The notes under the pieces: model-generated
The model's input: the letters and a program-made list of their open reading frames with translations, nothing else
Databases searched by the model: none
Told to the model about the DNA's origin: nothing
Made by a program: the position numbers and the translations under genes
Assembly: GCF_947172395.1 (NCBI RefSeq)
Contig: NC_069087.1
Location: 12,667,107 to 12,731,106, forward strand
DNA: 64,000 nucleotides
Origin: Bicyclus anynana
Lineage: Eukaryota; Arthropoda; Insecta; Lepidoptera; Nymphalidae
Direction: 5' to 3'
Shown: one piece after another, positions 36,001 through 49,500 of the stretch
Position numbering within the stretch: position 1 is the stretch's first letter
Layout of the letters: the number at the start of each line of letters is the position of its first letter

Positions 36001-36207
36001 CACCTGTAACCAAGTGGCACGTCGATTCTCTTTCTACGATCGCATACGCTTCGAAAACTAAAAAAATGTACTTATTTATAGAAATGACATTTGCTATCGA
36101 CAGGTCACGTGATCAAGATCTGTCAATCCCATACATTTCTCTACTTTTCAAAGAGTATGCGATCGTAGAAAGAGAATCGCCGCCGTGCCACTTGGCTACA
36201 TACAGGG
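36001..36207. mobile_element. MITE family M2 copy
   Basis: Same inverted-repeat arms (CAAGTGGCACGTCGATTCTC and GAATCGCCGCCGTGCCACTT) and a central TCACGTGA at 36105-36112. It lies between Rif1 and the unknown gene. Confidence 0.8.
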
Positions 36208-36274
36208 GCTAGTCTGGTCCTGCGTAACTTCCTCAAATCTCTTTCAGCTCGGAACCAAAGACAGGAATTCGACG

Positions 36275-36530
36275 GCCTCCATGGCGCAGTGGCATGCGCG
36301 GTGGACTTACATGACGGAGGTCCTGGGTTCGATGCCCGGCTGGGCCGATTGAGGTTTACTTAAATGGTCCAGGTCTGGCTGGTGGGAGGCTTCTCCGTGG
36401 CTAGTTACCACCCTACCGACAAAGACGTACCGCCAAGCGATTTAGCGTTCCGGTATGATGTCGTGTAGAAACCGATAGGGGTGTAGAATTTCATCCTCCT
36501 CCTAATAAGTTAGCCCGCTTCCATCTTCGA
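36275..36530 (+). mobile_element. SINE family B, 3'-truncated
   Basis: The head CCTCCATGGCGCAGTGGCAT and B box GGGTTCGATGCC are intact. It ends after AGCCCGCTTCCATCTTCGAC. Confidence 0.8.
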
Positions 36531-36604
36531 CTTCGACAGTCCGTTTTTTTTTAATACATAAAGACTATGTCCTGTGACTTCTACTTACCCTTGGTAACCT
36601 GATA

Positions 36605-36840
36605 GTGGCCGTTATTTTAACGTCTGTTCCTACATTAGCTAATCGTAATCCCGCCAACCCGCATGGCAGCAGCGTGGTGGGTTGCTATCCCCTCTCTTAT
36701 AAGGAGGGAGGCCGGGCCGTTAAAATAGTTTGATAATGAATAAACAGCGCCCAATTTATTAGCTCGACCGGGACTCGAATTCTGAACCTCACAATACGGA
36801 CCCGCAAAAGCTAACCACTGAAACATTGAAGCAGATACCT
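36605..36840 (-). mobile_element. SINE family D (tRNA-derived)
   Basis: The antisense head TTTCAGTGGTTAGCTTTTGC and B box AATTCGAGTCCCGG are followed by a body with GGCCTCCCTCCTTATAAGAG. Confidence 0.65.
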
Positions 36841-37428
36841 ATACATTACATTTCCTCCTGAATTGAATATTAGGATTTACCGACTGGTTAGATATAGATA
36901 AGTTATGTTGTCTTAGAATCGTGCGAAAATATAGGTAAGTACGTACCTACCATAATAAATTAGGTAAGAAAGAAAAATGAGAATTAGGCAATAAATTAAT
37001 CATACCTATCACTTTCTATGAATAGGTAGGTATATTATGTACCTATACCTTAATCTGTGGGTATAACTAAAAATAATCTAAAGCGGTTAATAAATTTTTA
37101 CATCATACTTACGTACTAAGTTCCTACACTAACTTATATACTTACGTGTCTATCAAAAAAGAAGAATTTGTTTAATTACTTTCCTAATTATGGGACAGAA
37201 GGCATCACAACATAGCATTCGTTATCACTTTTCAACACGAGCGCAAGTAAGTAGGTGCCTAATGATATTATTGTTCAATGCTTTTGCTTATTCCAAAAGA
37301 AAATCCCGCCGCGTACGCTCGCGTGCAAGACTAACGTTCACCGCCAATTGCATTGCATTCACATCGCATTGTTGAATGTTCTCGCGTGTTGTGTTCGGAA
37401 TAAATATAAGCATTGCTCAGCGAATACA

Positions 37429-37434
37429 TATAAA
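37429..37434 (+). promoter_or_regulatory. Possible TATA box of the unknown 248-aa gene
   Basis: TATAAA lies 115 bases upstream of the ATG, with a second TATAAG at 37405-37410. Either spacing would give a short leader. Only the motif supports this. Confidence 0.25.
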
Positions 37435-37543
37435 CAGCCAACCATGTGTGGATAGGACGTGAGCACTGCTGTTAATAGTGTACCCAAACTGGGAAAGCGT
37501 GTGGATAATTTCAATTTGAGTGCCAGTGTTTTGAATACCAGCA

Positions 37544-40500
37544 ATGCCGGGCCACGTGAACAGTCCATACTGGGCGGCAGTGGATTTCGACAGCGAAGGG
37601 GATGAAGAAAAGACTCCTCCACCAAGTAATCGAGTGTATTTAGATCCGTGGGATAACGATGCTTTCGGGATGTTGCAGGGAGAGTCTCCGGACTCCAGTC
37701 AAGAGCAAATGAATTCCTTCGCCGGGGAGCCGGTTAGCGCCAGCTTCTACTATGTGCCAACTAAGACTTATGATTCCGGAGAGGAGCCGAAACCGCACAA
37801 GCGCAGTTCGTACGCAGAGGATGTGACAGCAGAGTATCCTGTTTACGGGCGGAGGATGTCCAGACACATTCCTGATTACAACGATATGCCAGCTTATGCT
37901 CACAGACCAATGCGTGAGTAACCTACCTACATAAATCTTAATGTACAGGGTGCTGGGGGAGTATTTCCCCTTCTGTGAGGTTATATTCTTTACCGATAAT
38001 TAATTAAAAATGTTCAAGAAACATGTGTTATAAAATTAATATTTTCGGGGTAGGTAAATAATATTTCTTTTTAAAGATAATATATATAAACCTCTGTATG
38101 CTATTCGAAGGGCCTAGGTTCGAATCCGGTCCTTGGTTTCCAACTTTTCAGTTATGTGCATTTTAAAAAATTAAATTACGTGTTTCAAACGGTGAAGCGA
38201 AAACATCGTGAGGAAACCTGCATACCTGAGAATTTTCATAATTCTCTACGTGTATGAAGTCTGCATTTGGTCCGCATTGGGCCAGCGTCGCGGACTATTA
38301 GCCTAACCCCTCTCATTTTGAGAGGAGACTCGTGCTCAACAGTGAGCCGAATATGGGTTGTTCATAATGAGACAACCCATAAAATCCTTCTTGTCTAAGA
38401 GACTAAATCTTAATATATAAATGCGAAAGATCATTCATCACGAAATCTCGAAAACCACTGGGCGATATAAAGATAAAATTTGTCAGTGAGGTAGTTTATA
38501 ATAGGTATCCACTAAGAATGGATATGGCAAAAGGGTCGAATTAAGGAGGTCCAAGAGCGAACGAAGTCGCGGGCGTTCGCTAGTTTGTTATACTTTTAAC
38601 GGTTGAGGTTCTGGAATCTGGACCCTTAAAACCTCTTAACGCCAAAGTCACCATAGTCTAAACTCAATACTACCGTACCTACTTACTTAGGGTAGGAGAA
38701 ATAAAAAAAAATTATAAAATTGCGAAGGTCTGGCTAACACAGGCTCAGGAAGTATAGTCTGGAAAATTCGTTGATGACACTCCCTTGATATGCGGACGAC
38801 GGGGGGAAAGACTGTGCGAAAGACTATACCATAGTGGGTCCAAGTTCCATTGATTTAATTTGATTTCATCCTACTAAATTCGGATTAGATATTCAGCGCA
38901 GGAATACGAGTAGATACCTATCTAATTATTTCCTTGTCTAACCTATATCTATATTATAAGCTATTCATTTCTGGCTATAAATAACCTATATAATAAAAAA
39001 TCGTCATGGCCTATAGCTTAGCTAAAAACCATCAGCCAAAGACGTAAATACCAGGAGATCTAGCGTTCCGGAACGATGCTTTGTAGCAGCTAATTAGATA
39101 TACGAGTTTAATGTCAATTAGGTAGTTTCATTAAACTTTTCTTTGGAAAGAAAAATTAATAACTGATAAATATTTGAACGTTTCACATAACAGTTACAGA
39201 GCCAAAGCTAAGACTTCTTATATCTGTGACTTAAACGATGCTAAATAAACATAGCTTGGCAAATTCGTTCGTAACACCCGACTGGTCGGGAGGGAGGTAG
39301 CGATGCCCCGCGCGCACGACTTCATACCCGCGCAGTCGTTCCCTCTGCCCCGCGCGCTCGACTTCACACCTGCACAGTCCTTCCCCTCGTCGCCCGCATA
39401 TCATGGGAGTGTTATCAACGAACTTGTCAAGCTATAATAATAAATAGAAACCCCTAAACCTTTACGCCTGCCAGTAAATAACCATTTTATAACCCTATTA
39501 ACGGTTTGGAACATTACAGTCTAATTTACTTAATTATTATTATAAGAGCCTTAATAAAATTCTTTATTTACGAGCTAGTCATAAAGAAGCGACTAATATT
39601 ATACACCTAAAGAGTTTGTTTGTTTGGTTGAACGCGCTAATCTCAGGAACTACTGGTCCGATTTGAAAAATTCTTTCTGTGTTAGATAGCCCATTTATCA
39701 AGGCAGGCTATAGGCTATATATTATACCCGTATTCCTACGGGAACGGGAACCACGCGGGTGACACCGCGTGGCGTCAGCTAGTATATTTATAACATGAAA
39801 AAAATTATGATGAAATTTTATGGAGTGATTTATGGTTTAGACGTGCACTTCAGAGATGCAGAATTATTGTAATGCCTACTTTACCTACTCGTTAAGCACC
39901 TACCTGTTTTGGAGAAGGATTTTACTTAATACGGGTTGGTCCAACTCGTATTAAGTAAAATCCTTCTCCATTCTAATCTAAACAATTCCTAACAAGGAAC
40001 CTATAAGTATATCTAGTATAAACCTAGGTTTCTTGATAGGAATTGTTTAGATGACGAAAACAGAAACTAAGAAAAAAAAATCGTAAACTTTGTAGTTACC
40101 TAGTACAATTTACGAGAAAATTACAAAACTGATAATGCCGTAGGTACATTATCCAATAATTCCAGTAATTTTATGAAAATGAAATAGGTAAGAACCTACT
40201 CACCTACTCGCATTACGCGTTTATTGCGTCAACAAAATTTCATTAGTAAGATTTATAATAAACATAAAAATTCACGTACCTAAGCACATTATTAATATTA
40301 TAATAACGAATAAATCGCACCTTTACGATTATAAAGACCTAATGCAAGTAAAGTTTTTGGAAAACAGTATTTTATGATATGCATCTGTAAAAAAATCGTA
40401 TTTTTTTACAGATGCATATCATAAAATACTGTTTATATTGCCATCCATTTTCTGTAAAATGTTGTGTTTTAATAAACTTTTGTAATTAATAATAGATAAT

Positions 40501-43500
40501 AATGGTTAATAATAGTTTGTCCAGGAATTTTTGAGGCAACTCAAGCTTTATAAAAAAATTCTTAAGAGAGTTTGAGCTCGAGTCTCCTCTCAGAGTTAGA
40601 GGGGTTAGGCCAATAGTTCACCACGCTGGCCCAATGCGGATTGGCAGACTTCACACACGCAGAGAATTAAGAAAATTCTCTGGTATGCAGGTTTCCTCAC
40701 GATGTTTTTCCTTCACTGTTTGAGACACATGATATTTAATTTCTTAAAATACACACAACTGAAAAGTTGGAGGTGCATGCCCCGGACCGGATTCGAACCC
40801 ACACCCTCCGGAATTGGAGGCAGAGGTCATATCCACTGGGCTTTCAGTGTTAGATAGCCCATTTATCGAGGAAGGCTATAGGCTATATATAATCCCCGTA
40901 TACCTACGGGAACGTGAACTACGCGGGTGAAAGCGCGCGGCATCAGCTACTATTTAATATTACGACCCAAGTTCTTGTGACCCATAGCCAACCATATTGA
41001 CCACACGTGGACCAATGAGGCAGCAAGTGTGTACCCATACATTAACTTTACTGATACTTGTTTAATGTATATCAAGCGATTTAGCGTTCCGGTACGATGT
41101 CGTGTAGAAACCGAAAGGAGTGTGAATTTTCATCCTCCTCCTCTTTCAAGTTAGCCCGCTTCCATCTTAGACTGCATCATCACTTACCATCAGGTGAGAT
41201 TTTAGTCAAGGGCTAACTTGTCAAGAATAAAAAAAAAAAAATCTACTGTAAGTTGTTTTATGTTACAGCGGAACGAAGAAGGTCAATGTACATCGAGGAG
41301 CCAGTATACGTGCCGATGGTGAACCCTATGGTATACGAAAGTCTCTACGGGCCAGTGCCGATGCCCAATCCGTATATACAACCTCCGAGGCCGAGGGTGT
41401 CGCTTCAACACCAGCCTGACTACGTAATGGCGAATGGTTACGGCAAGCAACGGAGACAATCCAGGTACGAGCTTGATATACGAGTACATACATCAATAAC
41501 ACATTTTTATAAATTTATTTTCTCTTTTTTAATTTTCAAAAAAAAGGAGAAGGAGGTTAGTTCTCAATTCGACGCGTCTGTTCTTTTTTTTATATGTTTG
41601 TTACCTCATAACTTCGTCATTTCTGAACCAATTTTTAAAATTATTTTTTGTTTGAAAGAGTATACTTTCAGATTGGTCATATTTAATTTTCATGAAAATC
41701 AGTGCAGTAATTTTGTGTTAAAATGAACATAACGAAATTGCCCGTACCTACTCTGGCGCTTTCATTACATAAGCTAGGATACACTTAAAACGGAAAAATT
41801 AAATCTTTTTTTAAAAAAATACAATCGACTTCAAAATCACAAAATAAACTAAAAAGCGGAAAATAACATCGTATGTGCTACCTTGTGATCATTTTGAAGG
41901 CGGTGTCAACACAGTGATGCGTTAACTCAAGCCGTTTAAATCATGAAGTTTTAGGATTATCAGACAGATTGGGTTTATAGTGCTCATTTAATCTACGGAA
42001 CCCAAAAGCGCGTGGCCGGACACGTTCTTGGCCGGTTTTTATTTTTTATATCTTTTTGCCGTTCAAAACTTCAAATCAATGAACTGGTCGGACTGGTGTG
42101 AAAATATTAGATATAGATATAAACAGCTGGATATGTTTAATGCAATAATTTATTCTGCGCAAGTAGCTATGACTTGTGCCAGACAGTTATGCGCCAACAG
42201 TTTATATTTGTGTAGGTACCTACCTATATTTGCAATTTCACTTTTGTAAACTCAACGTTTTACTGTGGTATTGCGCAGTGTTTTATTTTGTTCTATGCCT
42301 TGGGACATCCTAATTCAGTATTTTTTTAACCGACTTCAAAAAAAGGAGGAAGTTCTCAATGCGACGCGTATGTTTTTTTATGTTTGTTACCTCATAACTT
42401 CGTCATTTTTGAACCGATTTTGAAAATTCTTTTTTTGTTTGTAAGAGTACACTTCCAAATTGGTACCATATATTTTTTATGAAAATCGGTTCAGTAATTT
42501 TGTGTTAAAATTAAAATAACCGAAATTGCTCCTACTGTGGCGCTTTCAATCACTATGCAAGGACACACTAAAAACAGAAAATAAAATCAACATATGTAAC
42601 AAAAAAGTTGAACCGACTTCAAAATTACAAACATGAACTAAAAGGCGAACAATAACATTGTATAGTGCTACTTTTTGATCACTTTGAAGGCGGTGCCAAC
42701 ACAGTGATGCATTTGCATGTTTGTGATTTTGAAGTCGGTTCGACTTTTTTGTTAAAAAGATTTTATTAGTAAGATTTGTAGATCATAGTTTAATTTGAAA
42801 ATTTTCAAACCTGTTAGGTAGTAAATATTTGCAGGTCAACCTACAAACCTTTGAAAAAGGAAACTAATATCATGAAACTATTTATTGTTGCAAGTACCTA
42901 ACCAAAAAATCTACTTAGGATTATGAAATAAAGAATCAAAAAAAATATTACAGGATGCATACGAAACGTATCTGACGGCTGCGGACTGAATTTAGAATTA
43001 ATTGAAATAAATTATAGTATGCGCATTATCATCTGAGTCGTCCGGTCATAAAAGTCAAAAAAGATAGGAATGTGCAGCGCGCCTACCTGCGCACCCTAAT
43101 TATCGATAAACGGCTACCTGCGCACGTGCTAATGATGAGTCAATAATGATTTGGACGATTCTGATTGGTCGGTTTCTAATGTAATTGCATTGCGTATTTT
43201 TTTTGCTATAAATGTGTTTACTGCAATTAAATAAATACATTCATGTGTTACTCGTTGCGCACTATGGATACTAATATATAATAAATTTGGCAGAAGACGA
43301 AGATTCTGATGATGAAGACTCAGATGAAGATTAATTTTATTTAGTTAATAATTATATAATATGAAATATGTATTATATTAAATCAAATATTGTTAATTTT
43401 TTTAATTTTGTGAACAAGATACGATAATAAACTTTACTTATCGATAATATGTCTTTCATTGTTACACCCTTCACTAGACGGCTCCATAAGACCCATAAGT

Positions 43501-46500
43501 GCAAGCGAGATAGATATAGAGAAATGATTTATGGCCCTAAGACTCAGTTGTTAATGCTATTATACTAATATAATTAATAATTATACTAATAGCATTAACA
43601 ACTGAGTCTTAGGGCCATAAATCATTTCTCTATATCTATCTCGCTTGCACTTATGGGTCTTATGGAGCCGTCTAGTGAAGGGTGTAACAATGAAAGACAT
43701 ATTATCGATAAGTAAAGTTTATTATCGTATCTTGTTCACAAAATTAAAAAAATTAACAATATTTGATTTAATATAATACATATTTCATATTATATAATTA
43801 TTAACTAAATAAAATTAATCTTCATCTGAGTCTTCATCATCAGAATCTTCGTCTTCTGCCAAATTTATTATATATTAGTATCCATAGTGCGCAACGAGTA
43901 ACACATGAATGTATTTATTTAATTGCAGTAAACACATTTATAGCAAAAAAAATACGCAATGCAATTACATTAGAAACCGACCAATCAGAATCGTCCAAAT
44001 CATTATTGACTCATCATTAGCACGTGCGCAGGTAGCCGTTTATCGATAATTAGGGTGCGCAGGTAGGCGCGCTGCACATTCCTATCTTTTTTGACTTTTA
44101 TGACCGGACGACTCAGATGATAATGCGCATACTATAGTATAGAAGATCTGTTGCATACTCAGACTAATTACATAAGGACCTGCCTCGCTAGACGTTATTT
44201 TCAAAGTATATGATCAATGATCTAATGCGATTATAAAAACTGTCTATGAAACGATGTTTCATAGTTGTAATCGTGTTCGTCGGCTAAAGAGCTCCGTGAA
44301 AATACCTTTTTGTGTATTTGAATAATGTAAAATACAGTTAAAAAACTTCTAGTTTAGTATCAGAATTATAAAACCTAATCTAAGCTCGTTTTCCTGGCAA
44401 AGTGACAGACAAATCTGTTTGTGAATTTGGGTGCGATATTAGTTCTTATGTAATTAGTCTCAGGCTGCACACCTACTAACAAAATATGATATAGTACTGT
44501 ACCAACGAGTCTCAACATATCCTCCTCAAGATTATATCTATCACTCAAAAGCACGCAATCGCGCTAAATGCTAATGCAATCTCCATAATTATTTAAGCTA
44601 CCCACATGCATCGAGTTTCTAATATTTGTCGCGGTCGAGGTAAAACGATATCTTAATATGACTCAAGATTATTTATTCAACCACGCAATTGTAATTAATC
44701 TGCAGGAGCTGAACGGTAAAACATTTATACATACAATTTTTAAAACTAGGTACCGCATTTATATCCATTTTGTACATTAAGATCACGCAACTCTTGATTT
44801 AGTAAATTCAAACAATAAGTATCGAGTTAATGTTTTTTTTTTAAATTTCCATAATACTGATGATTTAGGGAAGTGTACTATTGGAAAACTAATTGTTAGT
44901 ACTTAATAAAATAAATTACATTCTCCAGTCCAGATCGTTAGATGAAATTATAATTAAAAGAGAATTGGCTGCCAAATATGATTGCTAGGCACTTAGTACT
45001 ATGTTATATACGAAACATAATAATCGATTTTGAAGCCAAAATGTTTTTATTTTTTTTTGTCTGTCTGTCCGTCCGTGATTTTTGTTGGCCGGGCATCACG
45101 CTGAAACTACTTAATGAAATCAAATTAAATTTAGCACGATTTGAGAGCAGAATACAAAGAAGGTTATAGGATAGGTAGGTACTTTTTGTCGCGAAAATAA
45201 AATCAAAATGGGGTGAAATAGGGGTTGAAAGTTTGTATGGAAAGTCCAAATGTAACTTTTCAAGTTACATAAAAATTAGTATCTGTTCTACCAAAAAATA
45301 CTAAAAATAAGGCATTATACATTCAAGACTTTTCAAGATTCTACCCCTGACGGGTTGAAAAGGGGTTGAAGAGTTAGTGGGCTATTTGTTACCTGTATAA
45401 AAAAAACATTCAAAAATATACATAGAAGGGGGTGAAATAAGAGTTCAAAGTTTACGTTAAGTTTCATGCGGACGAAGTCGCGGGAGTTTGCTACTATTAT
45501 ATTATAAAAGCTAAAGTTCACGAAATATCGAAAACAGCTTGACTAAAAAAATTAAATTTGACAGGGAGATAGTTCGTAGTTGGTAGGCGTGGCGGTCGTA
45601 GTCGCGGGCGTCCGCTAGTATATTATGATCCTATCCTACGTCACGTGCAATCTTTATACCTAAGTTTTATAGATAGCACGAAATATAATATTTGTCGTAA
45701 GCGTTAGCTTTTAGCGTTGCCTGTTCTGTGGTCGTAAGTAAGTAACTAGCATAAATTATTTTTAGCATTTTTTAGCTATTGACCGCGAATTCTTCCGCTA
45801 TAGGCTTTACAAGTTCTTACGCTGCATACGAGTAGCTTATCGTAACAAGGAACAAACAAAATTAACAGTTTTATACAGTAAGTCAGTAATGCCTAATTAT
45901 AATTAGTATGAGGTACAAGATGACGTACCTACTTTAAATTTAACTCCTCTTAAAAAAATATCTAATCTATAAAGCTAAAGAGTAATTTAGTAGTTTTTAC
46001 AACTACTCTGTTCTTAAATTTTCATCTTAATAGTGCTAATATCTTGAAAATCTTTATATTTGTAACAAAAAATAATTTAAATGATGAACCCATTTAAATG
46101 ATAAATTTTAAATTAATTTTTGATTATTTTTTTAAATTATGTAATTACAAGTACATACTTAATAAAGAATGTCGTTTAATTTGAGAGCATTATTAAACCG
46201 CAAAATTTTGCAACCAATTTGTTACTTGTATTTTGTGCGGTGTGCCACTAATCATTTCTATGCGTTTTACTCCATTGATTGTATCGCACATCTGTTTGTT
46301 TATGTCTAATAATAGGTAATTAACTTTTTATTTACTTTTACTTACTAAATTGAACGCAAAGTTCCCATTCTCAGCAAAACCTCGCGGCGAGGCGTTCCGC
46401 GGAAAACATAAAACAGTAGAAAAACGCAAACCATCGTGGTCGGGCTAGCAACCACCTATACATGAGTTTCTTTGTACCGCAGTGAAATGTTACAACACTT

Positions 46501-49500
46501 AGAGGGACAGTCCATAAGACCAAGTTAGCAAACAAAACAAGACGTGTTTGGAACCCTCATAACTTTAATTTAAAGTTTTTGATGACTGTAGTTATCACCA
46601 AGAATCATTACATAACCAGATGTTTCGTTTGAAAAGTGCTTATAAACTAAGCCTAGTTAAAGCCCAGTTCAATAAATGACTTTTGACTTTAAAACAGCGG
46701 CGAGTAGCATTAGGTAATACTACTCGTAAAACTAACCAATAACTGGAAACTAGAGAAAAATAACTAATAGCTGTAAGCTTTTTACTCGTTTAATCGTATT
46801 AGTATGAATTTTGTTTTTAGAAAAGAAGTAATTAACAAAATCCTTTAAAATAATAATAAAAAAAAAATAATTGAAGAGCATCGCCAAAACAATTTTTAAT
46901 TTGAAAGTTAATTTTTCTGGTTCAACATTTTTTGTGCAACTTAAATTTAGTTTAGTACTATCTAAACTTAATAACATCTCACTGGTAATATAACGTTCGT
47001 CTATCCATCGTGTGAACGTATGCCAGTTTTTGCTAACTGCAAATGAAAGTCGCACTTGTGAGAATCTAGCTCGTTTCTTGCTATCACACAGTCACAGAGA
47101 AACTTGTTCCTAGCATTGACCTCTAGATTGCATCATGAATAATGAGACATCTTTAGTCAAATTATTATTATGAAAATGTCAAATCTCGATGCATTGTAAT
47201 AGACGTTATTAATTAACCTTTTTGTTACACAATAAAATACTGCAATTTTTTTTTAACAAATCGGTTTTGATAGAATTTTCCGGGAGTAAAGTACCCTTTT
47301 GTGTTGCTCAATCACCTCATCTATCTTCCAGTGTAATTTACATTAAAATTGGTTCAGCCGATCCAGAGATTACCCTATATATAATATAAGTATTGATAGA
47401 AAAATGTTTAAAATCCGAAAAAGAAAAATAACTTGGTCACCCTAGGGATTTTTGGAAAACTATACAAATTAGTTTTAGATAATTAGGTGGTGTATCTACC
47501 TTATGCGTTTTATCCATTAATTATGGGCCACCCTGTATGTCTAAATAAGTAAGTAATTATAGCAATTGAGAACTTAGAAGATAGTTTAATATTTTTGAGG
47601 TATGTCTAATTATGAGTTGTTTTCAAACTGTTAGAGTAATTTATGAACATTTAATAAACCGTCACAAAAATAAGTACTTTCCTAAAGATACCTACATTAT
47701 TGTGTGTAGGTAGATACATAGGCTAAATTGATTAAATCACCTAATCTAATAAAAATAATTTAGTAGGTACATAGAAAGTAATACAGGCCACGAACCTGTG
47801 TGGTTAGAAATTTTACATTTTGGTGCGAAACGTAATGAAGAAACCAACTGTATAATACTCGTACACATTATCTAATCCATCTTGTATTGACACGGATGAG
47901 GGCATCAAGCAATTGCAAATATTAAACTTCGTGCACATTGTTATTTTATTTTTATTTATGAAGTCCATAATTCATCATATTGCCTTGTTGTGCTATCGGA
48001 ACCATAAAGAGATAGCTAGTAATATTTTCAGGGTGTCCCGATTTACACGAGTGTCTCGTCTTGCCTTTTCGTCGTTGAATACTTTTTCTCAGAAATATTT
48101 CTGTTTTATCAAGTTTTATTTTTTTTTAATGTTTTAGCAAGCTTAATAAGCTTTAGTTTCCATTTTGTGACATAGATTCACAGTGATGACCTACCAGTGT
48201 CGAAGGTAACCCAAAGAAAAGGGAATTCATACAGCGACCAGCGTATTAAGGTTTCTTATATACTTATCCATACATACGTACTATACATATATACAATATT
48301 CGTTACAATAATGAATATATTGTATGGATTTTTAAACGGTAACACGTCAGGAATCGGCTTGTATTGATTCTTCGCCGCTGTGACCTACGGATACTAACAT
48401 TAAAATTACTTACATAAGGTTTTTATAATTTTTATGTTAGAGAGAGGAACAGGGGAAAAAACAGATTGAAATATGTATGAATGACTGTTAAGAGAGATTT
48501 CCACGCAAACGACATCCCAGGCGTCTCCTTGTATACGCGAATGTTTGTATGGATATTTGTTACTCTTTAACGCCGCCACTACTTAAGCGATTTGGCTGAA
48601 ATTTGGAAAGGAAATAGATTTTACTCTGGCTACTTTTCATCCCGGAAAAATCCATCCCGCGGGATTTGTGAAAAACTGAATTAATGAGGAAGTCGCGAGC
48701 GTCCGCTAGTTAACTATAGGTATGTCAAACGAGTTAAGTGGCTTTCATTTTCTAAAAGCGACCCTATTAGCGAATAGCACAGCTGGCTAGAACGTATAGG
48801 TAATTGTGAACGCATCCGTATACCTGCGATGCTTAATGCATATTATTATTTACCTGGCCCCAATTATCGTAATTAGTGTGAGTTTGTGGAATGTAAAAAG
48901 ATTGCGGCCGCATTAAGTTTTGGTTGTCTGACACGATATTAAGTAACACCTAGTTAAGACCTTGTTTTGGTATCTAATTTGTTAATTTACTGGTATACTC
49001 GAACCTATGGCCAATCTGGTTTTAATTAGCATGTTTAACAGGCGTTTGTTTATTAAACTGTGCACATTGTTGGGTTGTAGGACTTACAGTGCCACTCACC
49101 ATCTAATAAACTGCGCTAACGGCTTGACATCCAATTAAACTGATCGTGTGTTGGTCGCGATGTGCATGCAGAGGACAACTAACTCACGATCAGCTCCTGT
49201 TGCCAAGCGGCACGTCGATTCTTTTTCTATGATCGCAAACGCTTTGAAAACTATAAAAATGAATGACAAATATTGGTCACGTGACCTGTCGATAGCAAAT
49301 GTCATTCCTATACATTTTTATAGTTTTCGGAGCGATTGCGATCGTAGAAAGAGACTCGACTTGCCACTCGGCTACAGGGGCAGGTTTATCGCATCTCAAG
49401 TTGTTAGCGCTGCAGGCATGGGGGTTAATAGGATGGTGAGTGGCTAGCACACTTCACTTCCCTATCGACCTCCTATCAAATATACCGACAAAGTTTTAAA

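Noticed and set aside
43013..44136. Palindrome as an intact autonomous DNA transposon
   Set aside because: No transposase frame fits in 1.1 kb. The arms are mirror copies rather than terminal repeats around a gene, and no clear target-site duplication was found.
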